This document shows positions 1 to 7,351 of a stretch of 64,000 nucleotides of DNA, one piece after another. Numbering within the stretch: position 1 is the first letter of the stretch; every line of letters starts with the position of its first letter. This DNA is from an uncultured bacterium (lineage in GTDB: Bacteria; Bacillota; Clostridia; Christensenellales; QALW01): positions 1 to 64,000 of the forward strand of contig CAJMLN010000001.1 in NCBI GenBank assembly GCA_905214315.1. Reading direction: 5' to 3'. The notes under the pieces were generated by a model. The model saw only the letters and a list, made by a program, of their open reading frames with translations. It was not told the DNA's origin and made no database searches. The position numbers and the translations under genes are program-made.

Positions 1-367
1 TTCTTAAAAGAAAAATTATATACGTAGCATATCATAATTTCTATATTTCGACAAGCAGTTTTTTCACATTTTTTACACAAACTTTCAGTAAATTTTACCT
101 TTTTCCGCACCGGAACATTTTTGCCGTGCCCAAGACGGCTCAAAAAAATTTTCCAGTGTTTCTGCCCGCTGTCGGCAGGCGCTCTGCTGCCAAAAAAGAG
201 ATTGTTTGAAAAAGCATTCGCTTACAAGTTATTTCCCAAAATTTGTTTTTTGTTATTTCTATATCCTTTTATAAAATTGCAAAAAGCCCTCCCCTGCGCA
301 AGCATTTCTGCTTTTTATAAAAAACCGTTTTTGTATCATCTTCATACCGCGCACTTTTCATCCGAAC
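1..367. other. Gene-free AT-rich stretch
   Basis: I see no convincing gene here on either strand. The DNA is AT-rich with many short T and A runs. The only longer open frame (121-414, + strand) has a composition unlike a real protein and runs through the terminator at its end. The stretch probably holds the tail of a neighbour outside the window and untranslated sequence. Confidence 0.5.
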
Positions 368-369
368 AA

Positions 370-403
370 AAAAGCACCGGCACAGTCCGCAGGCCGTGCC
401 GGT
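370..403 (-). terminator. Intrinsic terminator of the 421-1281 gene
   Basis: On the minus strand ACCGGCAC (403-396) can pair with GTGCCGGT (383-376), followed by GCTTTTTTG. It lies just past the stop codon of the gene at 421-1281, as expected for a factor-independent terminator. Confidence 0.75.
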
Positions 404-420
404 ACAATATATAAAGCGCC

Positions 421-1281
421 TCAGCGCACTCTTTCGCCGGTTTTTGCGTTAATATAAATTACCCAATAGCCCTGATCGTGAGGATGCGCGCAGTCCAATG
501 GAATCCACTGGCTGTATCCCTCCAGATTTTCCGGCGGGTTTTCACTCCACGGCTCGGGGAAGCCGTAGCACAGATACATCGGCGTACCGTCTTCATCATA
601 GATAATTCCCATAATATATTCGGCGCCATCCTCGCGGATCCGCACCCATCTGGAGCCGGGAATCAAAAGATTCATCTCTTCCTCTTCCGGATTTTCCTCC
701 AGCATTTTTAAAAAAGAAGCTTCATTGCAGTCCCAATACGTGTTTGGCTCCTGCCGCGGGACTGCAAAAACCTCCGCCGCCTCTGATTCGCTCTCCTGCG
801 CCGCAGCAGGCGCCGGTTCCTCCGTAGGAGCAATCTCCACTGCCGAAACAGGCTCTGCCGGTTCCGAAACAGGCTCTGCCGGGACGGCCGCCGCGCTGTC
901 CACCAGAGGCTCCTCCACTGCTGCCGTCGACGCCGACGGAATATCCCCGACCTCCAACTGATTCTGCCGGCAGAACTCGACCAAAAATTCTTTTTGCGCG
1001 CCCCAGGCCAAAACGGGATACGCCTTGCCGTCCTCTATAAAAAATATTCCACATTTTTTCGGTTTTCCCCGCAGAGCAGACCGCACGGAGACCACGGTTT
1101 TTCCCGGAGGAAATTCCCCGCAGACCAAGGCTGTATCGGCCGCCGCCCACATATACCGGCCGCCGCGCGAAATTTTCTGGAAACAGACCATCATATTGCG
1201 GTAACCGTTTTCAAACTTAAAAAATCCTTCACCGCCGAAATTTTCATTGCTGTTTAAAACAATCAAGCTATCCGTCATCAT
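421..1281 (-). CDS. Hypothetical protein with Pro/Glu/Ala-rich linker
   Basis: I do not recognise the function. The 286-residue protein has no signal peptide or membrane segment. Three parts are visible. An N-terminal globular part covers about residues 1-113. A low-complexity linker of about 65 residues is dominated by Pro, Glu, Ala and Val with repeated PAEPVS-like units. A C-terminal part of about 100 residues is rich in Trp and Tyr (for example WDCNEA, SQWIPLD, GYWVIY). The start has two consecutive Met codons behind GAGAGGTG, a usable ribosome site. A strong terminator follows the stop. The linker suggests two folded domains that move independently, perhaps binding two partners; that is inference from composition only. 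Confidence 0.7.
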   Translation of the reverse strand: MMTDSLIVLNSNENFGGEGFFKFENGYRNMMVCFQKISRGGRYMWAAADTALVCGEFPPGKTVVSVRSALRGKPKKCGIFFIEDGKAYPVLAWGAQKEFLVEFCRQNQLEVGDIPSASTAAVEEPLVDSAAAVPAEPVSEPAEPVSAVEIAPTEEPAPAAAQESESEAAEVFAVPRQEPNTYWDCNEASFLKMLEENPEEEEMNLLIPGSRWVRIREDGAEYIMGIIYDEDGTPMYLCYGFPEPWSENPPENLEGYSQWIPLDCAHPHDQGYWVIYINAKTGERVR

Positions 1282-1312
1282 TCAACACCTCTCTAAACCA
1301 TATGAAAGGTTT

Positions 1313-1966
1313 TTAAAGAATATGCTCTGAGCCGTCGGTCAAAATATCCGTTTTTTTGCTGTCCTTCCGGTATAAAGCCAGCTGTTCTTTCCAGTACCGG
1401 CAGAGCTGACGGCTATTCATGCGTTCAGGATGAAACTGTACTAACAGCAGTTTTTCCCCCTCTGCCGCCTCTGGAACGCTTCGGCAGTAAGCTGCTATGG
1501 CCAGCGAGGGAGCCAAACGCGCTATCGCCTGATGATGGGCGGAATTCACACGGGGCTGCGCCCCTAAAATCCGACGCAGCCGTGAGGAAGCCGCCGTCTG
1601 GATAAAATGAAATTTTTCACCGCTATGCATTCGCGGCTCCGCTATATCCGTAAGTGTTCCGCCCAAAAATACATTGATAATCTGCATTCCGCGGCAAATT
1701 CCCAAAATCCCCCGATCCCCGCGCTGCTGAAAAACATAGTATTCCAAAATATCCCGGTACAAATCAAAATCATCACCGATTTTTTCAGAAGAATAAAAAT
1801 ACGGCCACAAATCGCCGCCCCCGGAAAAGAGAATTCCCTCCGCCCCCTGCAGCCTGCGGAGATCCCGCATACGGCTGATAACTACGGGTTCAAATCCGGC
1901 CTGTTTGATCCACCTTATGTAATTAGCGGGAATACGGCCGCGCTGACAGGTTATTGCCACTTTCAT
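1313..1966 (-). CDS. Class I glutamine amidotransferase-like hydrolase (peptidase C26 type)
   Basis: The protein resembles gamma-glutamyl-GABA hydrolase/PuuD-type class I amidotransferases, which cleave gamma-glutamyl amides. Visible signatures are the nucleophile elbow GICRGMQ (catalytic Cys), the oxyanion/substrate loop LFSGGGDL and the catalytic His-Glu pair in VQFHPE. The frame is open upstream, but the ATG at 1966 has a GGGTGATG ribosome site and starts directly with the family's usual beta strand (MKVAITCQ), giving 217 residues. That is slightly shorter than typical family members (about 240-250). The substrate is not determined by the sequence. It is 31 bp from the next gene on the same strand and could share its transcript. 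Confidence 0.8.
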   Translation of the reverse strand: MKVAITCQRGRIPANYIRWIKQAGFEPVVISRMRDLRRLQGAEGILFSGGGDLWPYFYSSEKIGDDFDLYRDILEYYVFQQRGDRGILGICRGMQIINVFLGGTLTDIAEPRMHSGEKFHFIQTAASSRLRRILGAQPRVNSAHHQAIARLAPSLAIAAYCRSVPEAAEGEKLLLVQFHPERMNSRQLCRYWKEQLALYRKDSKKTDILTDGSEHIL

Positions 1967-2073
1967 AAAAACATCACCCGCTGTTATTGTATGCAGACCG
2001 CCCTGGTTCTTGCTCACTCTTGAAGGAAATAGAAACACTATAAATAACCGGCTGAAAAAATGCCTGCCAAAAG

Positions 2074-2106
2074 AAAAAAAGCGGCAAGAACCTCTTACCG
2101 CTTTTT
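2074..2106 (-). terminator. Intrinsic terminator after the binding-protein gene
   Basis: Minus strand: GCGG-T-AAGA, loop, CTTG-CCGC followed by a run of seven T. It lies 20-50 bp past the stop of the 2125-3618 gene. Confidence 0.75.
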
Positions 2107-2124
2107 GTGCTGAAAAGAACGCAA

Positions 2125-3618
2125 TTACTTCCAGGTATAGGGGGAACGCTCATAGATCGCCTGGTTCACCGCAGCAGCAATACCATCAAAGTACTGTCTG
2201 GCCGATGTGGTCTGTGCCAGGATATCATCTTCACCCTTACCGAAGAGTACATCGCTAATTTGAGTCGCTTTTCCAATGGTGCATGGTGCATTCGAATACA
2301 TGAATACACGGAAATGCTCTTTATTAGCTTCTACCAGATCCAGGTTCTTGGCAGACTCCTCATCACGGGTAAACTGCTGACGCTCGGATTCATACAGAGC
2401 CTGCGCATCCTCGGTGTTCGCATCATAGATAGGCGTATACAGCTCGCAAAGAATCTGTACGGCACCCTTTACATTGCCTGTTTCATTGCGGAATACGCAA
2501 TAGGGATTCAGATGCGGATAGAAGGAATAATACTTATTTTCATTTGCAACGTTATTGGGTCCCTTCGGCCACGGCACCAAACCGTAATCTTCTTCCATTT
2601 TGGAGATTTCCGACAGAGCGTTGGTGGAATAGCCGTTGTAATAGAAAGCAACGCTTCCCTTCTGGAAATTCTCAAGAGGAGTTTTATCCATGGAGGTATA
2701 ATACGTAATATCCATAACCTGAAGCGTATTGGCAAGCTTAATAAACTCATCATACGCTGCCATCAGGCGCTCGCCCTTATCACCGGTATAAACAAAGCTG
2801 TCCTGCTTGGAGCCGTCGGCATGTGTTTCCAGTGTAACAAACTCAGTTCCGTTGGAGTTGGCAAGAGACCACATAACCAACGCCTGATTGCCGCGCTGAA
2901 TGCCCCAAATACCCTGATCTTTATTGGTACAGGCTACTAAAACTTCTTCAAACTTATCCCAAGTCCACTCGCCGTTATTAACCCACTCATAGATGGTTTC
3001 AGCGGAATAACCGTTGGCCTCTACCAGCTTTTTATTGAATACCAGCGCGTTGCCGCCGCACTCAAAATGAACGCCAAGCTCAATCGGAATGAAATACCAA
3101 AGCTTATCGTTATACTCGCAAAGATCATACTGGGAATACACGTTAAACTTGTTTTCGTTGTTGAAATCATAAACGTCCGAATGATCCGAAAGAGGAGTCA
3201 AACAAGTACCGGGAACGTTCTGATACAGATATGTATCCATCATCGTATGCAGACCGCCCTCTTTCATACCGGTAATTTCAGGCATGCCCTGGAAAGCGGA
3301 CTGAAGCAGAACGCTGCCGCTGTTTTGCGTTACGAACTGAATGGTAATACCATATTCAGTCTGGAGTCTTTCCACTCTTTCACGCATCTGCTGATTGCGT
3401 TCATCATCTCCTGCATACGGATTTTCCGAATTATACTGCCAGGAATAGAAGCTGTACGTTTCACCCTGCTTGGTAAAATTTTCGCCGGTTACAGAAGTGC
3501 CGCTGCTGGCCGTGGGTGTCGGGTTCCCATCGTCACCATTTCCGCCGCAGGCAACAGCCGTTGAAAAAAGCAGAGCTACAAGCGCAGCTACAAATGAAAA
3601 TTTGAGAGCCTTTCTCAT
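2125..3618 (-). CDS. ABC transporter extracellular solute-binding lipoprotein
   Basis: This is a 497-residue family 1-type solute-binding protein, the external receptor of an ABC importer, most likely for a sugar or oligosaccharide. It has a hydrophobic signal peptide ending in TAVACGG with a lipidation Cys (a weak lipobox), then a Gly/Asn/Thr-rich tether. The mature part carries W/Y-rich segments typical of carbohydrate-binding members (YSFYSWQYN, NNGEWTWDKFEEVL, VAFYYNGYST). The ATG is preceded by AAGGAGG. No permease or ATPase gene is adjacent; downstream is an unrelated amidotransferase and upstream is queT. The partners must lie elsewhere, or it acts as an orphan receptor. A promoter and a 9-3-9 inverted repeat upstream suggest local repression or induction. 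Confidence 0.88.
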   Translation of the reverse strand: MRKALKFSFVAALVALLFSTAVACGGNGDDGNPTPTASSGTSVTGENFTKQGETYSFYSWQYNSENPYAGDDERNQQMRERVERLQTEYGITIQFVTQNSGSVLLQSAFQGMPEITGMKEGGLHTMMDTYLYQNVPGTCLTPLSDHSDVYDFNNENKFNVYSQYDLCEYNDKLWYFIPIELGVHFECGGNALVFNKKLVEANGYSAETIYEWVNNGEWTWDKFEEVLVACTNKDQGIWGIQRGNQALVMWSLANSNGTEFVTLETHADGSKQDSFVYTGDKGERLMAAYDEFIKLANTLQVMDITYYTSMDKTPLENFQKGSVAFYYNGYSTNALSEISKMEEDYGLVPWPKGPNNVANENKYYSFYPHLNPYCVFRNETGNVKGAVQILCELYTPIYDANTEDAQALYESERQQFTRDEESAKNLDLVEANKEHFRVFMYSNAPCTIGKATQISDVLFGKGEDDILAQTTSARQYFDGIAAAVNQAIYERSPYTWK

Positions 3619-3645
3619 GTAGGTGTTTCCTCCTTAAACTTTTTT

Positions 3646-3666
3646 GTGCACTATAGCATAGTACAC
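3646..3666. promoter_or_regulatory. Candidate operator, 9-3-9 inverted repeat
   Basis: GTGCACTAT-AGC-ATAGTACAC: the two arms match at 8 of 9 positions. It sits between the predicted transcription start and the start codon of the binding-protein gene, a position where a bound repressor would block transcription. The cognate regulator is not in the neighbourhood. Confidence 0.5.
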
Positions 3667-3677
3667 ACTGCTTTATG

Positions 3678-3706
3678 ATTATAACACTTTGTCAACAGGA
3701 ATTCAA
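3678..3706 (-). promoter_or_regulatory. Sigma-A-type promoter of the solute-binding protein gene
   Basis: Minus strand: TTGAAT (-35), 17-nt spacer, perfect TATAAT (-10). Predicted start is near 3671, just upstream of the inverted repeat at 3646-3666. Confidence 0.55.
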
Positions 3707-3774
3707 TATTTTTTTTGCGCGTTTTATTAACAAATTGTAAATTATGAAACATATTTCTGTAACATTTTTCACCT

Positions 3775-4257
3775 TTACTGAAAAAAACGCACTTTTTTTG
3801 TCAGCGAATACAGGACGGCCAGCAGGGGAACTCCGCCCAAATAGCAAATGATCGTTTCGCTTACCGCAAGGCTCAGCACCGTAGCGCCGTAGGCGGCAAG
3901 GCTGAATTCATAGGTGCCCAGGGTAATAACCGCTCCTACGATAATGCCGTTGCACAGAATGACCGGCAGCGGCGTAAGCCACAGGCTTTTGATTTTTCGG
4001 GTAATCAGCGCGGCAATAAGCGTCGCCAGCGTACCGAAGACGATATCCAGCACGGTGCCGCCGAATATATTGGCAATCAGACATCCGAGCGTCAGCCCCC
4101 AGACCGCCTCCGGCATCAAAAAAGGAAGCAGTGTCAGGGCCTCGGATATCCGGAACTGAACAGGCCCGAAGGAAATTGCTTCCGTAAAAAGGGTGATAAC
4201 GGCATAGAGGGCCGCTATCATGGCACCGCGTACCAATTGTTTGACTGTGATCTTCAT
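3775..4257 (-). CDS. queT: QueT family queuosine-precursor transporter
   Basis: This 160-residue membrane protein of the QueT family is thought to be the substrate-specificity component of an ECF transporter importing queuosine precursors such as preQ1. The sequence shows about five hydrophobic helices, the N-terminal VRGAMIAALYAVITL helix, and FRISEALTLLPFL, which resembles the conserved family segment. The length is typical. The assignment is strongly reinforced by the preQ1-I riboswitch in its leader (4266-4307). That element includes the ribosome site AAGGAG, so translation is probably shut off when preQ1 is plentiful. It lies downstream of the zinc-uptake operon but has its own promoter. 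Confidence 0.92.
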   Translation of the reverse strand: MKITVKQLVRGAMIAALYAVITLFTEAISFGPVQFRISEALTLLPFLMPEAVWGLTLGCLIANIFGGTVLDIVFGTLATLIAALITRKIKSLWLTPLPVILCNGIIVGAVITLGTYEFSLAAYGATVLSLAVSETIICYLGGVPLLAVLYSLTKKVRFFQ

Positions 4258-4265
4258 TTTTTTCT

Positions 4266-4307
4266 CTCCTTAGTTTTGTTTTAAGACAGGATGGTTTCGA
4301 ACTGTCT
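4266..4307 (-). promoter_or_regulatory. PreQ1 class I riboswitch controlling queT
   Basis: On the minus strand a perfect 6-bp P1 stem (AGACAG, 4307-4302, with CTGTCT, 4289-4284) encloses the 12-nt loop TTCGAAACCATC. It is followed by the A-rich tail TAAAACAAAACTAAGGAG that folds back into the loop in this class. The tail contains the queT ribosome site (AAGGAG), so ligand-stabilised pseudoknot formation would hide it: translational OFF control. Confidence 0.88.
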
Positions 4308-4317
4308 GCTTTGGGGT

Positions 4318-4346
4318 ATTATATCGCGGCCGGCAAAATCCGTCAA
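4318..4346 (-). promoter_or_regulatory. Promoter of queT
   Basis: Minus strand: TTGACG, 17-nt spacer, perfect TATAAT. The predicted transcription start (about 4311) lies at the 5' edge of the riboswitch. The -35 box overlaps the last codon of the upstream znuB. Confidence 0.7.
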
Positions 4347-5167
4347 TTCACCTTTTTGATTTTCGCAATCAGCGAGAACAAAAGCAAAAACGCCAGATTG
4401 GCCAGCACAATGCCCGCGCCGGCGGGAATATAGGAAAACGCGTAGCTCGCCAGCATTCCCGTAATAAACGCCGCAACCGATACCGCCGCCGCGCAGAGCA
4501 TCACGCCGCGGAACGTCCTGCACACGCGCATGCTGGTGATTGCCGGAAAGATAATCAGGCCTGAAATCAGCATCGTTCCCATCACGCGCATTCCCACCAC
4601 AATGGTGGCCGCCGTAAGCAGAGCGAACAGCAGGTTGAACGGCCGGGTTTTTGTGCCGGAGGCCCGGGCAAAATCCTCGTCAAAGGTCACGGCAAAAATC
4701 CGGTGATAGCACAGAACAAACACCAGCAGGATCGCCGCGCATAAAACGGCGGAGATCACCACGTCGCTTTCATTTACGGCCAAAATGCTGCCGAACATAT
4801 AGCTGTACACATCCGTATTCATTCCGCCCGAGAGCGAGGCGGCGGTAATCCCCACGGCAATCGAGGTACTGGAGATCAGCGCAATGGCCGCGTCGGAGTT
4901 GATCCTACTGTTCTGCCGCAGCTGCAGCAGCAGAAACGCCGCGAGAATCATAACCGGCACCGCCACATACAGCGGCGCGGTATTCAGCGCCAGCGCTACC
5001 GTCATGGCGCCGAAGCCCACGTGCGAAAGCCCGTCGCCGATCATGGAATATTTTTTCAAAACCAGCGTAACGCCTAAAAGCGAGGAGCACAGCGACACCA
5101 TAATGCCCACGGCAAACGCCCGCAGAATAAACGAATAGGAGAACATCTCCCTTATAATATCAATCAT
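4343..5167 (-). CDS. znuB: Zinc/manganese ABC transporter permease, ZnuB type
   Basis: This is the 274-residue membrane channel subunit of a cluster A-1 (ABC-3 family) metal importer. About eight hydrophobic helices are visible. Family features include the N-terminal FSYSFILRAFAVGIMVSLCSSLLG, MIGDGLSHVGFGAM and the central GLIIFPAITSMRVCRTF. It would carry Zn(II), possibly Mn(II), through the membrane, powered by the ATPase encoded immediately upstream. Its start overlaps the end of znuC by 8 bases, so the two are translationally coupled. It is the last gene of zur-znuA-znuC-znuB. Confidence 0.9.
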   Translation of the reverse strand: MIDIIREMFSYSFILRAFAVGIMVSLCSSLLGVTLVLKKYSMIGDGLSHVGFGAMTVALALNTAPLYVAVPVMILAAFLLLQLRQNSRINSDAAIALISSTSIAVGITAASLSGGMNTDVYSYMFGSILAVNESDVVISAVLCAAILLVFVLCYHRIFAVTFDEDFARASGTKTRPFNLLFALLTAATIVVGMRVMGTMLISGLIIFPAITSMRVCRTFRGVMLCAAAVSVAAFITGMLASYAFSYIPAGAGIVLANLAFLLLFSLIAKIKKVN

Positions 5168-5867
5168 GGTCCCTGCAGCACCTCCCGGTAAAATGGATTC
5201 CCAGCTCGGTATGCAGATAGTCCTCCGCCGTACCGAAAAAACGCACCCGATGGTCCAGATGCAGCACCTTGCCCGCGTATTTCAGGGCCGTTTCCACATC
5301 GTGCGTTACCATCAGCACCGTAAGGCCGCGTTCCCGGTTCATCTGATAAATCAGGCTGTAGAGCTCCTCCGTAACGATCGGATCAAGCCCCGTCACGGGC
5401 TCGTCCAGCAAAAGAAGATTTTCCGCCGCGCACAGCGCCCGCGCCAGCAGCACGCGCTGCTTCTGTCCGCCCGAAAGGGAAGAGAACGGTTTTTCCCGGA
5501 TATCCAGAATATCCAGCCGGCGCATCGCATCCAGCGCCTTTCTCTTCTGGCTGCCCGAGAAAAACGGCCGCATTCCCAGGCTGTTCAGACAACCGGAGAG
5601 AACCGTTTCCCAAACCGAGGCCGGAAAATTCTTTGCAATGCCGCTCTGCTGCGGCAAATAACCGATTCTTCCCGCATCCGGCGCAAAGATCACGCTTCCG
5701 CTCTTTTTCGGCACCAGTCCCAGCAGGCTTTTCATCAGCGTACTCTTACCCGAGCCGTTGCGCCCCGCAATACAGATATATTCGCCCTTCTCAACGGAAA
5801 AGGAAACGCCGCTCAGCGCCTCCGTGCCGCCGAAGGCCACAGTAAGCCCTTCTGCCTTAACAATCAT
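5160..5867 (-). CDS. znuC: Zinc ABC transporter ATP-binding protein, ZnuC type
   Basis: This 235-residue cytoplasmic ATPase powers the metal importer. Visible motifs in order: Walker A GRNGSGKST near residue 35, Q-loop GYLPQQSG, ABC signature LSGGQKQR, Walker B ENLLLLDEP, and the switch His in VTHD. Length is normal for the family. The ATG at 5867 is 11 bases inside the end of znuA, and the stop overlaps znuB, consistent with one polycistronic message under Zur control. Confidence 0.92.
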   Translation of the reverse strand: MIVKAEGLTVAFGGTEALSGVSFSVEKGEYICIAGRNGSGKSTLMKSLLGLVPKKSGSVIFAPDAGRIGYLPQQSGIAKNFPASVWETVLSGCLNSLGMRPFFSGSQKRKALDAMRRLDILDIREKPFSSLSGGQKQRVLLARALCAAENLLLLDEPVTGLDPIVTEELYSLIYQMNRERGLTVLMVTHDVETALKYAGKVLHLDHRVRFFGTAEDYLHTELGIHFTGRCCRDHD

Positions 5868-6789
5868 TTTGCTGCATCCTTACATATTTTTTTAAATTTT
5901 CAAGATTTCCCCGCATCAGGGAAAGATACGTCGCGCCTTCCTCCAGCTCTTTTTGGGAAACATTGTGGCAGGTATGCAGCAGCAGCATTTCCGCACCGGT
6001 CTCCCGGGAAATAACCTGGGCAACCTTAGGCTGCGTGAGCTCTTCAAAAAATACCGCCGGCAGCCCCTGGCTGCGCATCTGCGTAATCATCTCCGCCACC
6101 CGCGCGGCACTGGGCTCGGCCTGGGAGGAGCAGGAATCAAACGCGGCAATGACCTCCAGCCCGTAGCGCCGGGCAAAATACGTCATCGAAAATCTTCCGC
6201 CATGGCAAAGCACCCGGGAATTCATCTGCGCCGCCGTTTCGGAAAATTCCCTGTCCAGCTCCCGCAGCTGTCCGGTATAGGCCTCGGCGCGCGCGGTATA
6301 ATAAGCGCTGCTGCCGGGGTCGGCTTCACACAGGGCCATTAAAATATTTTCCGTCATCTGCTGGGCCAGCACGGGATCGGTCCAGATATGGGGATCCTTT
6401 TCCGCATGCTCTTCATGGGCGTGCCCGTGTTCCTCGTGATCCTCGTGCGCGCAGAGCGCAATGCCCTCGGAAACATCCACCACACGCACACCGTCGTCCA
6501 GTCCCTCAATAACCGTCTGCGCCCAAGCCTCCATATAGGGGCCAGTGTATACAAACAGGTCGCTTTGGGCAATGGAGAGAATATCGCTGACCGAGGGCTC
6601 GTAATTATGGCTCTCCATACCCGGCGGCAGCAGCAGCGTCACCTCCGCCCTGTCGCCGGCAATCTGCCGGCAGAAATCATACTGGGGAAAAAGCGTGGCG
6701 GTAATTTGTAGCCTGCTTTTGTCCTCCGCTCGCGGCGCGCACCCCACGGCAAGGCTCGCCGCCAGCAGACATAAAATTAATCTGCGCAA
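5857..6789 (-). CDS. znuA: Zinc ABC transporter substrate-binding lipoprotein, ZnuA type
   Basis: This 310-residue receptor captures Zn(II) outside the membrane. A short signal peptide ends in LAVGC, a good lipobox. A metal-collecting His/Asp/Glu-rich loop with at least six His follows around residues 110-135, directly before DPHIWTDP. Other ligand-type residues are in GMESHNYEPS and LCHGGRFSM. The His-rich loop favours zinc over manganese. The start codon is TTG behind GGGGGAAGG, directly after the zur stop. That fits a coupled operon in which zinc excess shuts off its own uptake. Confidence 0.92.
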   Translation of the reverse strand: MRRLILCLLAASLAVGCAPRAEDKSRLQITATLFPQYDFCRQIAGDRAEVTLLLPPGMESHNYEPSVSDILSIAQSDLFVYTGPYMEAWAQTVIEGLDDGVRVVDVSEGIALCAHEDHEEHGHAHEEHAEKDPHIWTDPVLAQQMTENILMALCEADPGSSAYYTARAEAYTGQLRELDREFSETAAQMNSRVLCHGGRFSMTYFARRYGLEVIAAFDSCSSQAEPSAARVAEMITQMRSQGLPAVFFEELTQPKVAQVISRETGAEMLLLHTCHNVSQKELEEGATYLSLMRGNLENLKKYVRMQQNDC

Positions 6790-7206
6790 TTACCTTCCCC
6801 CGCATTCCTTACAGATTCCGTAAAATACGGTGCGCGAGCTGTCTATCAAAAAGCCGTGTTCCCGGGCTACGTGCTCGCCGATCCCGTCCAGATGAGAGCA
6901 GGAAAGATGCTCCAGCTTACCGCAGGCCACGCATTTCAAATGAAAATGCTCCCCGCAGTTTTCCGAGGCCTGGTAGCAGGCGCTCTCTCCGGCGCTGGAG
7001 AGATATTTGCGCAAAGCCCCCTCTCTTACCAGAGCGTCAAGCTGCCGGTACACCGTGGAAAGGCCCACGGTACTGCCCGCGGCCTTTAAGGAAGCGGCAA
7101 TCTCCTCCGCGGTAAAATGCGCGTCGCCCTTTTGCTGTATGACCTGAAGAAGCTCATCCTTCTGTTTGGTATGGTAGCTGCGCGGCAAAGCAATCCTTCC
7201 CTTCAC
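6790..7206 (-). CDS. zur: Fur-family repressor, probably zinc-sensing Zur
   Basis: This 138-residue Fur-family metalloregulator has a winged helix in the first half, with a recognition region near STVGLSTVYRQLDALVREG. The second half is a His/Cys-rich metal-binding and dimer domain (CGEHFHLKCVACGKLEHLSCSH and a final CKECGG). The two CxxC pairs form the structural zinc site of the family. Zur rather than Fur or PerR is inferred from position: it is first gene of the zinc-uptake operon. A Fur-type operator and a strong promoter lie directly upstream, so it probably autoregulates. Confidence 0.88.
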   Translation of the reverse strand: MKGRIALPRSYHTKQKDELLQVIQQKGDAHFTAEEIAASLKAAGSTVGLSTVYRQLDALVREGALRKYLSSAGESACYQASENCGEHFHLKCVACGKLEHLSCSHLDGIGEHVAREHGFLIDSSRTVFYGICKECGGR

Positions 7207-7213
7207 TTAAAAT

Positions 7214-7228
7214 TAAAAATGATTCTCA
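7214..7228. promoter_or_regulatory. Fur/Zur-type operator, 7-1-7
   Basis: TAAAAAT-G-ATTCTCA (reverse: TGAGAAT-C-ATTTTTA) fits the 7-1-7 Fur-family consensus TGATAATNATTATCA with one strong and one weaker half. It lies between the -10 box and the start of zur, so bound Zur would block the operon. Confidence 0.65.
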
Positions 7229-7241
7229 ATTTCAAAAGCAT

Positions 7242-7269
7242 ATTATACGCTTTTCCGCACAGATGTCAA
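7242..7269 (-). promoter_or_regulatory. Promoter of the zur-znuACB operon
   Basis: Minus strand: perfect TTGACA, 16-nt spacer, perfect TATAAT. The Fur-type box lies just downstream of the -10. Confidence 0.75.
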
Positions 7270-7351
7270 GTACAATAAATTTAGTCTTTTTTTTTTTAGC
7301 CAAATGTGTTATGATAATAGAGTAGTATTTTTTGAATTGCGAGGCAGTTTT

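Noticed and set aside
121..414. Small + strand open frame
   Set aside because: No ribosome site; it reads through the terminator hairpin at 376-403.
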